The translations under genes were made by a program, and so were the position numbers. 64,000 bases of DNA. It comes from Aurelia coerulea (lineage: Eukaryota > Cnidaria > Scyphozoa > Semaeostomeae > Ulmaridae). The number at the start of each line of letters is the position of its first letter. The first letter of the stretch is position 1. The notes beneath the pieces were generated by a model. The model was not told the origin of the DNA. It saw only the letters and a program-made list of their open reading frames with translations, and searched no databases. The stretch spans positions 12,347,484 through 12,411,483 of the forward strand of contig CM076951.1 of assembly GCA_039566865.1 (NCBI GenBank). Reading direction: 5' to 3'. This document shows, piece after piece, positions 11,076-20,828 of the stretch.

Positions 11076-12093
11076 ATGCCAGTATTTGAATTCATGGCTC
11101 AGTCAAAAGAATTTGCACGCGAGCCTGAAAGTTGGCGGGATGACCAGGACCTTGCAAAAGATTTAAGAAAGTATGTTGGCTCGAGCATGAAACGAGCAGA
11201 AATACTGGACTTTATGAAGAGGGACTATCTCAGATACAGCTGGAGCATACCAACTCTTGATCGACGCTTGCAACATTTTGGCATTCGGTATGTCAACAAA
11301 GCTACTCCATTAGCGGAGGTCATCGATGCAGTGCAGGCAGAATTACAAGGTGGTGGGCAAAGGCTTGGATATCGAAGTATGAATCTGAAGTTGAGAAATG
11401 AACACAATATTTTTGTACCAAGGAAACTTGTGAGTGATATCATGTGGGATCTAGACCCCCAAGGAGTTGAAGCAAGGAAACTTCGTAAAAAGAAGAAGGG
11501 CGTGAAAAAACCTTTCACATGTGATCGCCCCAACTGGCTCTTCTCTTTGGATGGGCATGACAAAATGATGGGGTTTCAGAACAGTACGTCCCACTTGCCA
11601 TATATGGCTGCCTGGATACATTTTCTAGAAATATATTGCTCCTTCGTGTTTGGACTGGAAACTCTGATCCCCTTGTGGTTGGAAAGTTTATATCATGTAT
11701 CTAACTGAAGCCAAAATAATTCCAATTTATCTACGTGTTGATAAGAGGACTGAAACTGGTGTGATGGCTTCCATACACACATACCTCCGAAGTAAATGTG
11801 GAGACTTGCAAGATCCAACTGATGCTGTTATCTATGGTCCTTCCACATCAAATAAAATTGAACGTTGGTGGAGGGATCTTCACGAACGGATGGAGAAGGG
11901 CTTAAAATCATACTTGAACCAGCTGTTATCAAGATGCGTTTATGATCCACATAATGCCATGGATCGCAACATTTTGGCATATATATTCATCCCTGTGCTA
12001 AAAGGGAATGTGATGCTTTTGTTAGGTTGTGGAATTCACACCGGGTTAGACAACAAAAAGTTTTGGAACTTTCCACAGGCATACCAGACCTGA
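11076..12093 (+). pseudogene. IS3-like (rve) transposase pseudogene, relative of the 38.7-39.9 kb gene
   Basis: The first frame (11076-11708) encodes an N-terminal helical domain, then WLFSLDGHDK with the first catalytic Asp. The second frame (11695-12093) carries the other two positions: RVDKRTET (Asp) and GPSTSNKIERWWRDLHERM (Glu). Both motifs align well with the transposase at 38722-39924. Between the frames and after 12030 the reading frame breaks, so this copy is dead. No inverted ends like those of the 35.6-40.3 kb element were seen nearby. The family catalyses DDE strand transfer. Confidence 0.75.
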
Positions 12094-12731
12094 GGAACTG
12101 TCATTAACAGGGACATCACTTCCAGAAGCTTTGGGCCTTGATGGAGGTATATTTGATTTGGAGGAAGAATCAATGATTAAGACTTTTTTAGCCTTTGGAA
12201 TAATAGGCTTCACAGGTGAAAATTTAAGTTGCATTGAAATTTCTTCCTGGTTTCTCCGCTTGAGAGGGGTGCTGGATAAGGCACAGTTGACTGGCGCCAC
12301 CACATTTTGATTGTTGGTTAGTTTGATGGCAAGTGGAGCAGAGATGATGGTGGGCCTAAGTGAGTGTTCTTGTTCTTGGGATTTCCTTCTTGTTGTACAC
12401 CTTAGACGCTCCTTCAGAATATTCTCCGTTTCCTCAGTCTTGCTCTTTAGGCTCTGCCACTTCTTGCTAAGCGTCAAGCACTCTTTGCATATATATTCAG
12501 TCCCAAGTAGCAGCACAACAGCATATGGCCTAGGCAAATCGGCACTCCAAGGCTCGCGTTCAGCATTTTTCCCGATTTACTGCAACGATCACAACCGTCA
12601 TCTTGTACTGCGTTTAGGAAGCGATGGATATCTTCCTTGTAGTTATTTTTCCCTGACACTAAATTAAAATCATGCTTCTTGTCAAGATTCTTAAGGCAAA
12701 ATGTGCAGATGCGATCTCTTGCAGCCGCCAT
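12046..12731 (-). CDS. unrecognised zinc-finger/coil protein, frameshifted
   Basis: On the minus strand an ATG at 12731 opens a frame with two CxxC pairs (ICTFC and CDRC), as in a small N-terminal zinc-binding module. A second frame, overlapping at 12474-12537, adds YICKECLTLSKKW, a helical segment and a Ser/Pro/Lys-rich tail to 12046. The order C-x2-C, C-x2-C, C-x2-C then a helix suggests one protein of about 225 residues with one frameshift. I do not recognise the family; ZAD-like modules look similar. It is convergent with, and overlaps, the end of the integrase pseudogene. Confidence 0.4.
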
Positions 12732-12859
12732 TATCGGTGGAAACTGAAATAGCTGATGCTGACATCAGCGGAATAGCTTTGTGGCTTGGATGCGCAGACT
12801 CTACTGGGTGAGAATTTTAAATTTTCCATTCAGCTCAATTCGATTTTGTATTAAACCAG

Positions 12860-13572
12860 TCAAGTCTGCACGCAGGCTACATGATCACAGGCAGAACAAT
12901 ATTCTCTTGCTTTATTCATCACAGATTTCAACAGAACTTGAGCATAAGCATTATCGATACTCTCGATCCATTTTCGTTTATCATCAAGGATTTCTTCGGT
13001 CGTAGGAGGTCTAAAAGACGCATGCGGAAATTCACAGTCATCGTGAAAGTCCAAGTTCTCTTCTTTCACTATGTCGCCAATCTTCATTCTCTTGCTGCCT
13101 TCTGGTTGAGGGTCTTCTGACTGAACTTCTTTGCTTTTCTCGATGAGTTTTTCGTCAACTCTCTTTCTCTTCAAATCATTGTCCTTCGATGACGATAAAA
13201 ACATTCCACGAAGAACAGCACTTTCGGTCTTCTTCATAATGGTTGAATCCTTAATCGTAATATTGATCTTGCTTGGTCTTGCACCTTCTTCATATGGCTT
13301 GCCTTGCTTATCAACCAAGTTCCATCGATTAAGCTGAACGACGACGTGTTTGAAAGATCATTTTTTCCCAGTGAATCGTTGGTGGAAGACATCGACGCAA
13401 TCTTGTGTTCCATCATAATTTTGTGTTTTTCACCACTTTCTACTTTGATAGTCTTGAGACTCAAGAAACTATAAAATCGTCCTCTGTATGGTTTCTTCTT
13501 AATCAGGACTTTGTTTTTCTCTGCCAAATCATTCGCATTAGTTTTTACGTCGATTGATTGAAGCTCCAACAT
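12860..13572 (-). CDS. unrecognised ORF 5 of the minus-strand cluster, frameshifted
   Basis: An ATG at 13572 lies 6 bp after the stop of the preceding ORF. The frame reads about 80 codons, then shifts near 13350 and continues open to a stop at 12860, for about 235 residues in all. The second part is Lys/Glu-rich in the middle with a KRKR stretch and ends with a Cys-rich tail (YCSACDHVACV). No domain is recognised. Tight spacing and a common strand argue that this belongs with the ORFs at 13579, 14019, 14655/19717 and 20204. Whether it is viral, transposon-derived or cellular is open. Confidence 0.4.
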
Positions 13573-13578
13573 CAAATT

Positions 13579-13806
13579 CTACATAGATTTCTCCTTAAGA
13601 TAAAGTTTCTTGGCAGCGTGTGGATTTTCATCATCAATCGAAGCCAATAGATACGAAGGAGCATAATTAGGAAACTTACTCAAAATCAATTCGATTGTGA
13701 ACGTTACTTTCACATCATTTCCGTCATTCCCACGTCTGGATTGAGAGTCTTCGAAAATAATTGTGGTCATCTTTGCAGCTAAAGTCGAATGTACTTCAAC
13801 CTGCAA
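13579..13806 (-). CDS. unrecognised ORF 4 of the minus-strand cluster
   Basis: A frame of about 64-75 codons ends in TAG at 13579-13581. The first ATG is at 13770. A TTTTGCAG just upstream could be a splice acceptor, which would make this an exon rather than a complete gene. The product would be small and slightly acidic, with no motif I recognise. The only 6 bp to the next ORF and the shared strand suggest a common transcript. Confidence 0.35.
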   Translation of the reverse strand: MQVEVHSTLAAKMTTIIFEDSQSRRGNDGNDVKVTFTIELILSKFPNYAPSYLLASIDDENPHAAKKLYLKEKSM

Positions 13807-13834
13807 AACATGTTCGTTTTATATATTTCTAAAC

Positions 13835-13950
13835 TTTTTTTCTACCTTAGGGTTAAAAATTATTTACCTTAGGGTTAAATTTTTTCTATCTTAGGATTAA
13901 AAATTATTTACCTTAGGGTTGAAACTTTTCTATCTTAGGATTAAACATTC
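13835..13950. repeat. tandem TTAGGGTTAAA-type repeats between ORFs
   Basis: Five imperfect copies of a unit of about 25 bp, TCTACCTTAGGGTTAAAAAT or TCTATCTTAGGATTAAAAAT, fill the gap between ORF 3 and ORF 4. On the coding strand this reads TAACCCTAAGGTAGAA. It resembles degenerate telomere-like CCCTAA words, or could be a regulatory array. No function shown. Confidence 0.6.
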
Positions 13951-14018
13951 ATCATTTCTAAGTCTTAAACTTCAACACATCCAAGTCCACATTGAATGAA
14001 GCTTTGAAGTAACGAACT

Positions 14019-14595
14019 TCAGATGTGCGAAGCATCATTCAAAAACGATGTTTCGTCAATGGAAGTGATTTCATCTCCACAATCATCACTAACATCATTA
14101 GATTTTGCGTTTTTTTTTGTTCGTATTTCGAATCCTTTGATTCCTCTTATTCTTTCGCTAAGCATTAAGTTGTTTGCAATTTTTATAAATTCTTTAATGC
14201 TATCTTCCTCTTTCATCAATGCTTCAACCACCAACCTACCACATGAAGTCTCTGTGATTGGATTTTGGGATTTTTCAACTAGTTCGCAAAACATCGTTCC
14301 TAATGAATCAGTTAGCGCGCCAATCCTCAAATCATCCGTTCTCGAAAAATTCCTTGCAAGCAAAACCACACGTTTCAGAATCTTCGCTTAGTATCCATAA
14401 AGTCATAAATTGTTCCAACCAGCGTCGCATCGCATTCCATCGTGACTGAGTAGTTAGTTCTTCGTTGATAATGAATTTCTCGATTAAACTAGTCAAATAA
14501 TTGTAACCGACCACAGAATTGAAGAATTTCAAAGCAGCAATGAGGCAAATTTCGTTCGAAGGAGTCGAATTAATCATGATTAAGTAACTCAACAT
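14019..14595 (-). CDS. unrecognised ORF 3 of the minus-strand cluster, frameshifted
   Basis: An ATG at 14595 begins a Leu/Ile-rich helical frame that continues into a second frame from about 14365, with the two overlapping at 14332-14369. One single-base shift would unite them into about 190 residues. The C-terminus is Asp/Ser-rich. There are no membrane segments and no catalytic motif that I recognise. The start lies 60 bp after the predicted end of ORF 2 in the state before the Harbinger insertion, which again suggests a compact gene array. Confidence 0.4.
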
Positions 14596-14654
14596 ACAAC
14601 TGAATTAAATATGAACTACTTATCAACATTTATCAACATTTATCATTGAATCGT

Positions 14655-14743
14655 CTAAAACTTCAACTTGGATACAAAACGAGTATAACTTACTACACAA
14701 TTGTTCGGTGGTTTACCCCTAGCTATAACGATCATTCTTGGTC
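14655..14743 (-). pseudogene. 3' end of ORF 2, cut off by the Harbinger insertion
   Basis: If the Harbinger element and one TTA copy are removed in the mind's eye, the frame of the ORF at 19027-19717 continues uninterrupted here for about 28 codons to a TAG at 14655-14657. The continuity across a 4.28-kb insertion is good evidence that ORF 2 was a genuine coding sequence before the transposon arrived. Confidence 0.6.
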
Positions 14744-14761
14744 TTAAGCCTGGTTTCCATT

Positions 14762-14985
14762 AAATCGCAAAGTGTCGCAGAGTGTCGCAGAGTGTCGCAG
14801 AAATTTGGTTCTGCAACACATTGCGACGAATGGAAACTGCTGTTCTAAAATGCTGCGACACTCTGCGACACTCTGCGACCGGTGTCGCAGAGATAGAAAA
14901 TTTTCTATCTCTGCGACACTTTGCGACACTCTGCGACACTCTGCGATCAATGGAAACACCTGTCCTAAAGTTCTGCGACCAATTG
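14762..14985. repeat. left subterminal TGCGACACTC repeats of the Harbinger element
   Basis: AGTGTCGCAG recurs in direct order at 14769-14805 and in inverted order at 14850-14945, with GGAAAC spacers. The matching right array is at about 18855-19010. Such arrays in PIF/Harbinger elements are candidate binding sites for the element-encoded Myb/MADF protein; that is inference. Confidence 0.8.
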
Positions 14986-15048
14986 CGATCCCAGAACAAA
15001 AGAGTCACGTGATGTTGTTGCAGCTGTGGGGATATCATTCCTTTCAAA

Positions 15049-16119
15049 ATGGCGACTTTCAACGAAGAAGGCATGGCCTTCCTGGAGGAAATTCGAAAGT
15101 ACGATTGTTTATACAATAGATTCAACAAAGATTTTAAGAACAAATTCAAAAAGTATAACTGCTGGATGAAGGTTGGTGAAAAATATGACATGACACCAGA
15201 AGACTGCGAGAAGAAATTCAGAAATCTAAGAACATCGTATGGGAGGATGCTGAGGAAGAGGAAATCAATTCCTTCTGGTTCTGGGCGAGAAGCAGTTACT
15301 GATGAAAACGTCAAACTTGACTGGCTCGCAAATACCATAATACACCGAAGAACAGTCACAAATTTTTCGCTAGAAGATGATACCATGATGAACGAAAGTG
15401 TCGAGGATGAAGAGTTGGATCAAGTTGTTGTTGATCAGCAAAGCCAAAACGATGAGGGCGATACACATACACCTACAGCAGATCAAAGTTTGACTGCAGT
15501 TGCTGAAGCTGAACGTGACGACGGCGAGGACGAGAAAGAACCCATCAAAAATGGTGCCGTGGAAAACTCAAAGTCAGAGAGTGAGAACACAAGCAAAGCC
15601 AAGCAAAAGAGGCTAACTGTGAAATTACAGAGCAGCTCAGCAGATTCATCGTCGTCGCAGAAAAAATCCTGGGCAGCTACAAAGAGTAAACCTTCAAAGT
15701 TGGAGATTGACTTGGCATTGATGCAGTCTGCAAAAAAAATTTCTGAAGTTTCTCAAGTGATCAAGGAAAGGGGTCCTGCAAATGCTGGCCATGGGATCAA
15801 TGATGATGAAGATAGTCTTTTTTGTCGTAGTTTGGTGCAGAGAATGCGAAGATTATCACAACATGGGAAGGCTTTCGTAAGATTTCAAATAGAACAAACT
15901 TTTTATCAGGCAGAAGTTGGAAATCAACAAGCGCAAACATTTCAGAGATTTGGCAGTCCTAATGGATCACATCTACCCACACACCAAAGTGTAACTCCGT
16001 TGCAAGTTCATACTTCATTTCCGTCATACAGAGGTCTCCTGGAATATGGAAATACACCAACTGGTTCAAGCAATGATGATTTCAGTGACAGTAGCTTAGC
16101 AAGTTCTGCTATGCAGTAA
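15049..16119 (+). CDS. MADF/BESS DNA-binding protein of Harbinger element
   Basis: The 356-residue intact frame starts with ATG in CAAAATGG, a good animal start context. Residues about 9-95 form a MADF (SANT-like) domain: FLEEIRKYDCLYNRF, then CWMKVGEKYDMTPEDCEKKF and NLRTSYGRMLRK. The middle is acidic and Ser/Lys-rich. Near residue 250, a BESS-like helix pair (DDEDSLFCRSLVQRM...) probably mediates protein contacts. In known Harbinger transposons the partner protein with such a domain binds the subterminal repeats and brings the transposase to DNA and the nucleus. It diverges from the transposase gene and lies 190 bp inside the left array. Confidence 0.88.
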   Translation: MATFNEEGMAFLEEIRKYDCLYNRFNKDFKNKFKKYNCWMKVGEKYDMTPEDCEKKFRNLRTSYGRMLRKRKSIPSGSGREAVTDENVKLDWLANTIIHRRTVTNFSLEDDTMMNESVEDEELDQVVVDQQSQNDEGDTHTPTADQSLTAVAEAERDDGEDEKEPIKNGAVENSKSESENTSKAKQKRLTVKLQSSSADSSSSQKKSWAATKSKPSKLEIDLALMQSAKKISEVSQVIKERGPANAGHGINDDEDSLFCRSLVQRMRRLSQHGKAFVRFQIEQTFYQAEVGNQQAQTFQRFGSPNGSHLPTHQSVTPLQVHTSFPSYRGLLEYGNTPTGSSNDDFSDSSLASSAMQ

Positions 16120-16846
16120 ATTCATACCAATTCAATAAGTCCTCACTCATTTAGAGATTCAGGGCGGTCAAATGAAAATCCACACAAATGTACGTTAGGG
16201 CCTCGATTTAGCCCACAAGGTCTTTTGCTTAAGATATTTGAAGAATTAAGAAAAACAACAGATAAACTCAATCAAGGAAAATATGAGTACTTTGATGCAA
16301 ATTTAATTTAGCACTAAAGTAAATTTGCATCAAAATGCTTACAGTATATTTTACTTTGTTTATCTGTGTACAACTGCACTTCACCCAAGCAGAAGAATTT
16401 TTCATAAGAAAAACAACCCAAACATTATGTCAAGATAAATGCTTAAAATTGTCTGAAGATGGTTATATTGTCTTTTACACCACATTTCAATAAATATTAA
16501 GACGAGTTTCTGATTCAAACTGTGTATGACATAATGTAACATTAACATGAGTATTACAGTAGGTGTTTCCATTTCCTACGCCTTGTATAGAGAGGTTAAA
16601 TTCTGATAGAAAATTCCTTGTAGGTAAAGGAACTAAGTGGTGATTAAAGACTTGAGAACTATTTGTTTTGCAGCTTTTATTGTAGCTGAAAGTTTGTTTA
16701 ACTGAATTTGTTGACATTGTAATGCAGTTTTGTTAAAGCCATACAGTTCTGGAATATTTGGATATTTTGAATCATATTGTTTACATGATGAAACATGAGT
16801 TCTCATGGCATTTTGTTTCAAATCAGTTTATACGCAGATGATGATT

Positions 16847-18825
16847 TTATTCATGTATCAGACCACAGTTTCTCACATATTTCAACTGCCAAGGTACCGC
16901 ACCAATGGGACTCATGAAAAATTGTTTGAAATTCTCCCTTGCTCTTTCGGCTTCAAAAGTGTATCGGTTGCCTCCAATTCTTTCATAATTAGCTAAACCG
17001 CTGCTATCGTCCTTCACAATACTCCTCCATGTTCCAAGAATTAGATTACCAGAATCATCTTCACAATCCACAAACCCTTCTGGTATATAGCTTGCATTTT
17101 CTGTAAGCCTCAAGTAGTTGTGGAGGCAAATACATGCCCTGATTATGTTGTCTACAAGTTTCACACTTCCTTTAATGGGGCGGCGAAAAATGCGCCACTT
17201 GGCTGACATTATACCAAATGAATTCTCAATTGTGCGCCTTGCCCTGGAAAGGCGATAGTTATAGATTCGTTGTGACTCTTCCAGTTTCTTGCCAGGGTAA
17301 GGTTTCAGCAACCAAGGTTTCAGGGGAAATATGTCATCCCCTATCAACACATATGGCAAATCGATTCCAGCATGGTCAGAGGCTTCAGGTATGCCCAGCT
17401 TTGTTGGAAGAGAGTTGAAAGCTTTTCCAAATTTTGAATTTGCAAATATTGCAGAATCATTTTCTGAACCAACAGATCCAATATCAACAAATGTGAAGCA
17501 ATACCTTGCACCACAAACTGCCATGAGTACAAGACTGTGGAAGTTCTTGTAATTGAATGTTGTAGATCCTGCATTATGAGGGCATTCAATCATTACATGT
17601 TTCCCATCAAGGGCACCAAGGCAGTTTGGGAAATTCCACTCATTTTCAAATTCTTTGGCTAAATCAATCAACTCATCTGTGTTTTTAGGATGAGAAACAT
17701 AAATTTCTTGCAAGGATTGCCAAACAGCACTACATGTTTCCCCTATTATCTTACAAACTGTAGACCTGCCAATTCTAAATGCAAAGGACAACGACTGCTG
17801 AGACTCTCCAGAAGCCAAGTAACGGATGGTTAACATTAGCCTTTCAGCAGCACCAACTGGTTCCCTAGCATTGCAATGCCTCTTTTGAAGCAGGGGTCCA
17901 ACACAACTGAGCAGGTGGTCAAACCTTTCAGGTGACATTCTTGCATATCTGAAAAAAATTGCCAGAATTTAATCTCAATTCACTGGTTCTGCCAACTCCT
18001 GGTAGTGCCTCAGGGGGGGGGGGGGTACTCTGGTTGATTCAGGATAGGGGTGCTCAGGTTACTTTTTTGGGTCTAAAATTTGGGCAAGGATTATTTTTTT
18101 GGGTCAACCATTTGTACAGTTATTTTTTTGGGTTCCTGAAATTCTGGCTTACTTTTTTGGGTCTCAAATGTGAAAAAAAGGAAAAAGATTGGGAAAAAGA
18201 TAGGAAAAATTATTTTTTTGGGTCTATTTTCACGGTAGAAATTATTTTTTTGGGTTGATGCATTGTACCTCAGCCTGAGCACCCCTATCCTAAATATAAC
18301 TGAGTACCCCCCCCCCCTAGGGGTAGTGCCCCCATTTTGGACACACGGAGCACGGCACCATGACAACTCAAGTTTTGAAAATTTAACTGCCAACAACAAT
18401 TATTCACAAAACTGTACAATTTTTTCATGGCAAACAACAGAACATCAAATAATTTTTCATTTACTACATTACTTCTGAAAATTTTGGGGGTACACTGATT
18501 TACCAAGGATCCCTAAAATCTTCATGCAGCCCTGCCCTGACGTTTTTAATGAAAGTATAATTAGTTGAATGGAATACATTGAACTAAAAATGCTGGAATA
18601 CAACACAAAATTTTAGGCCTACCTGAAAAAATTTTCTCTGTCATGCAATCGAAGTTCCTGCACTAAAGTGTGAAATATCCCATGCGTCTTTCGTTTTTTC
18701 AAAAATTTCCTGATCCAAAATCTTGGCTTCCTTCTTCCTTTTCGCTCTAAAACCCTGCGCATTAACGATAAAGTGAGGAAATTGCTAGCCAAGGCAAGAA
18801 AATCTGTTTCTAAAATTCCCGCCAT
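16847..18825 (-). CDS. PIF/Harbinger DDE transposase (two exons)
   Basis: Exon 1 is 18825-18623 and ends TTCAG|GTAGG. Exon 2 is 17948-16847 after TTTTTTTCAG. Joining them restores the family motif DRENFFRYARMSPERFDHLL. The DDE_Tnp_4 domain has Asp in ALDGKHV, Asp in FTFVDIGSVG and Glu in RRTIENSFGI. The N-terminal helix-turn-helix (GRSTVCKIIGE) precedes it. It would cut at the TIRs and insert at TWA sites, together with the MADF protein. About 434 residues, full length for the family, with no stop or shift. The intron of 674 bp contains a MITE (18010-18321). Confidence 0.9.
18010..18321. mobile_element. 312-bp MITE in transposase intron, 9-bp target duplication
   Basis: GGTAGTGCC occurs directly on both sides (18001-18009 and 18322-18330). 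The ends are inverted: a run of about 13 G then TACTC on the left, GAGTACCCCC on the right, followed inward by AGGATAGGGGTGCTCAGG and its inverse. Between them TTTTTTTGGGTC occurs six times in one orientation about every 30 bp. A 9-bp duplication suggests a Mutator-like (MULE) mobiliser. It lies wholly in the intron and leaves the splice sites intact. Confidence 0.75.
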
Positions 18826-19026
18826 ATTGTTATCGAAAAATGGCGCCAAAATTCGAGTCGCAGAGTTCAGCAAAACCAAAATTCTGCGACACTCTGCGAC
18901 ACCTGCGACCAATGGAAACGTCCTGTCGCAGAGAGTCGCAGAGTTCAGCAAAACCAAAATTCTGCGACACTCTGCGACACCTACGACACTTGCGACACTT
19001 TGCGATTTAATGGAAACCAGGCTTTA

Positions 19027-19717
19027 CTTTAAAAACCCTTTTTACAACTCCATTCAACGAACATAAACGTCCTGTTTCACACAATTCTCTCAGTCTAAAA
19101 ACAGCAAACTTCGCCATTCTGGAGGGGGGCAAACATACGATTATCGTTTCTTGACCGTTGTACATCATTAAATCCGCTATCATTCGCAAAATGAAAACTG
19201 TTTTCGATGACAATCCTGCTGCTGCTATTGCTAATTTGTCTTGTTTAGTGTTGTTAGGTTTGACGAAAACATCATTGACGTTGCACCAAACGTAATCTCC
19301 CTTGGTTCTCAGGAGTTCGCAAGCGTTCTTGTTCATAGAAGTCGAGTGTAAGCGTTCAACCACTTCGTCTTCCTTCATTCTGAGAACGTTAACATTGCAT
19401 GGTTTGAGTTGTAGGCTGTGTGGACGTTCTTCGGATTCTGATGCGTATATTGAATCCTTCGATAGAGAATATGAATCTTTGACTTTGTCTTCATTCATCA
19501 AACCATCATCAATCTCAATCTCTTTGTTCTTTTCTTCACGTTGAAGTTCGCTCGTTTGCATCGTTTGTAAATTATCCACCGCTATGGTATTTTCACCAAA
19601 CCTTGACCAATCTTGATTTGCATAGTATCCTTCAAGCGTATTAGCACTAACATCCAAATCCCTTAATGCTGAATCTACAAAATCATCAAGTCCTCCAAAA
19701 CTTACAAATTCCGACAT
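19027..19717 (-). pseudogene. unrecognised ORF 2 of the minus-strand cluster, disrupted by Harbinger
   Basis: An ATG at 19717 begins a frame of about 230 codons that runs into the Harbinger end at 19023. The N-terminal half is acidic and Ser/Asn-rich, probably disordered. The C-terminal half is more hydrophobic and looks folded (AAAGLSSKTVFILRMIADLM). The 3' end survives at 14655-14743. Native length would be about 258 residues. No family is recognised. Confidence 0.5.
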
Positions 19718-20203
19718 AATTAACTTCCCTTCAATCACTCGCTCGATTAGCACTGAACACAGGTCCGTAGGAAGCAGGGGGCAGGTGGGGCTCAAGCCCC
19801 CCCCCAATAATATTGAAAACAATGGTGTTACGTCACAAGCGTCAATTAGATGTATTGTTCTCTATTGTTTTAAGAACAATTGCCCCTCCAATCAGGAGTT
19901 TCTTCCTACGGCACTGACTGAACACAAAATCTTCCGATCGCCAATCCGAAAGATTAATCTTAATCCACAAGCACCATTCTACGCGGCATTTCGTTTCGCG
20001 CAAACTAAAGCATACCTCATGGGATTTGAAGATAGGAACAAACAAACCTGTCTTGTGCAATACCTAAGATAAAACAGCTGCTAAAAACAATACCAACTTA
20101 TTGAAAAACCTAACCAATCGAGATCTCCTATCACGTCTACCATTAAGTCTGTCGTTTCTGTGTCTTTCGTATGCTTTTGTTCTAAGTCTCCAAATCGAAT
20201 TCC

Positions 20204-20518
20204 TTAACTTACTGAATGTTTTTCGAAACATATTTGAAACTTTCTCTTTTCTTGGTTTGAATCTTTGAGTTCATGTTTCGTTGAAACAGTTTTATCAGAA
20301 ACTTTTCTTTTCTTTCTGTGTGGTTCTTGCACTGATTTATCTCCTTTTGAGTGAAATGTTTTCTCTCCTTTCTCGCAAATCAAATCCACCACCTCCTCAT
20401 GAAATAGTGTTGTTCCATCCCTCAACACCGAAACATTTATAGGCTTGTCGTGAGATGCAAAAAATATGTTTCCTCCGATAATGTTTACATTATAACTCGT
20501 TGAAAAATCCTTAGCCAT
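20204..20518 (-). CDS. unrecognised ORF 1 of the minus-strand cluster
   Basis: A 104-codon frame starting with ATG at 20518. The N-terminal half looks beta-rich (VNIIGGNIFF and HDKPINVSVL). The C-terminal half is basic with HRKKRKV, a classical monopartite nuclear-localisation type motif. No homologue is recognised. It is the most upstream member of the cluster; directly upstream are short direct repeats (20520-20740) that could hold its promoter. Confidence 0.4.
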   Translation of the reverse strand: MAKDFSTSYNVNIIGGNIFFASHDKPINVSVLRDGTTLFHEEVVDLICEKGEKTFHSKGDKSVQEPHRKKRKVSDKTVSTKHELKDSNQEKRKFQICFEKHSVS

Positions 20519-20523
20519 TTTTA

Positions 20524-20740
20524 AATGAATCTCCGTTCAATAAATCAAGCTTAAATGACCCTTCCTTCAATAAATCGAGCTTAAAATGAATAAATCTCAA
20601 AACATTAAGCTTCTATTTAAGTATGCATTTCAATGTAAGAAGTTTTTAGTTTCACAACTCAAAACTTTAATAGCCTATCCAAAACCATGTCTTCGAAATT
20701 AATAGCCTATCCACAACCATGTCTTCGAAATTATCTTTTT
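20524..20740. repeat. short direct repeats upstream of ORF 1
   Basis: TTCAATAAATCRAGCTTAAA occurs twice (about 20537 and 20569). AATAGCCTATCCAMAACCAT followed by GTCTTCGAAATT also occurs twice in direct order (about 20670 and 20700). Paired repeats of this size ahead of a gene cluster may be regulatory or recombination remnants. No TIR pair enclosing the whole cluster was found. Confidence 0.6.
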
Positions 20741-20828
20741 CCTCAACTTCGAGACTTTTCTATACTTACGATCCTTCGGATTAAGATTTCATATCATGGG
20801 TGTTAAGGTTAAAATCTTTATACCTTAA

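Larger units (their letters stand above)
14747..19023. mobile_element. complete PIF/Harbinger DNA transposon
   Basis: The ends AGCCTGGTTTCCATTAAATC and its inverse lie at 14747 and 19023, flanked by TTA on both sides (14744-14746, 19024-19026), the 3-bp target typical of this superfamily. Inside each end are arrays of CTGCGACACT-type repeats that likely bind the transposase complex. The element carries the two expected genes: a MADF/BESS DNA-binding protein (15049-16119, plus) and a two-exon DDE transposase (16847-18825, minus). Both frames are intact, so this copy could be recent or active. It has itself been hit by a 312-bp MITE in the transposase intron. Confidence 0.93.

Noticed and set aside
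13835..13950. Interstitial telomere repeat
   Set aside because: Units are about 25 bp with only one TTAGGGTT-like word each; not a (TTAGGG)n array.
12860..20518. Assigning the minus-strand ORF cluster to a named virus family
   Set aside because: No polymerase, capsid, helicase or glycoprotein motif is recognisable; composition and order alone are not enough.
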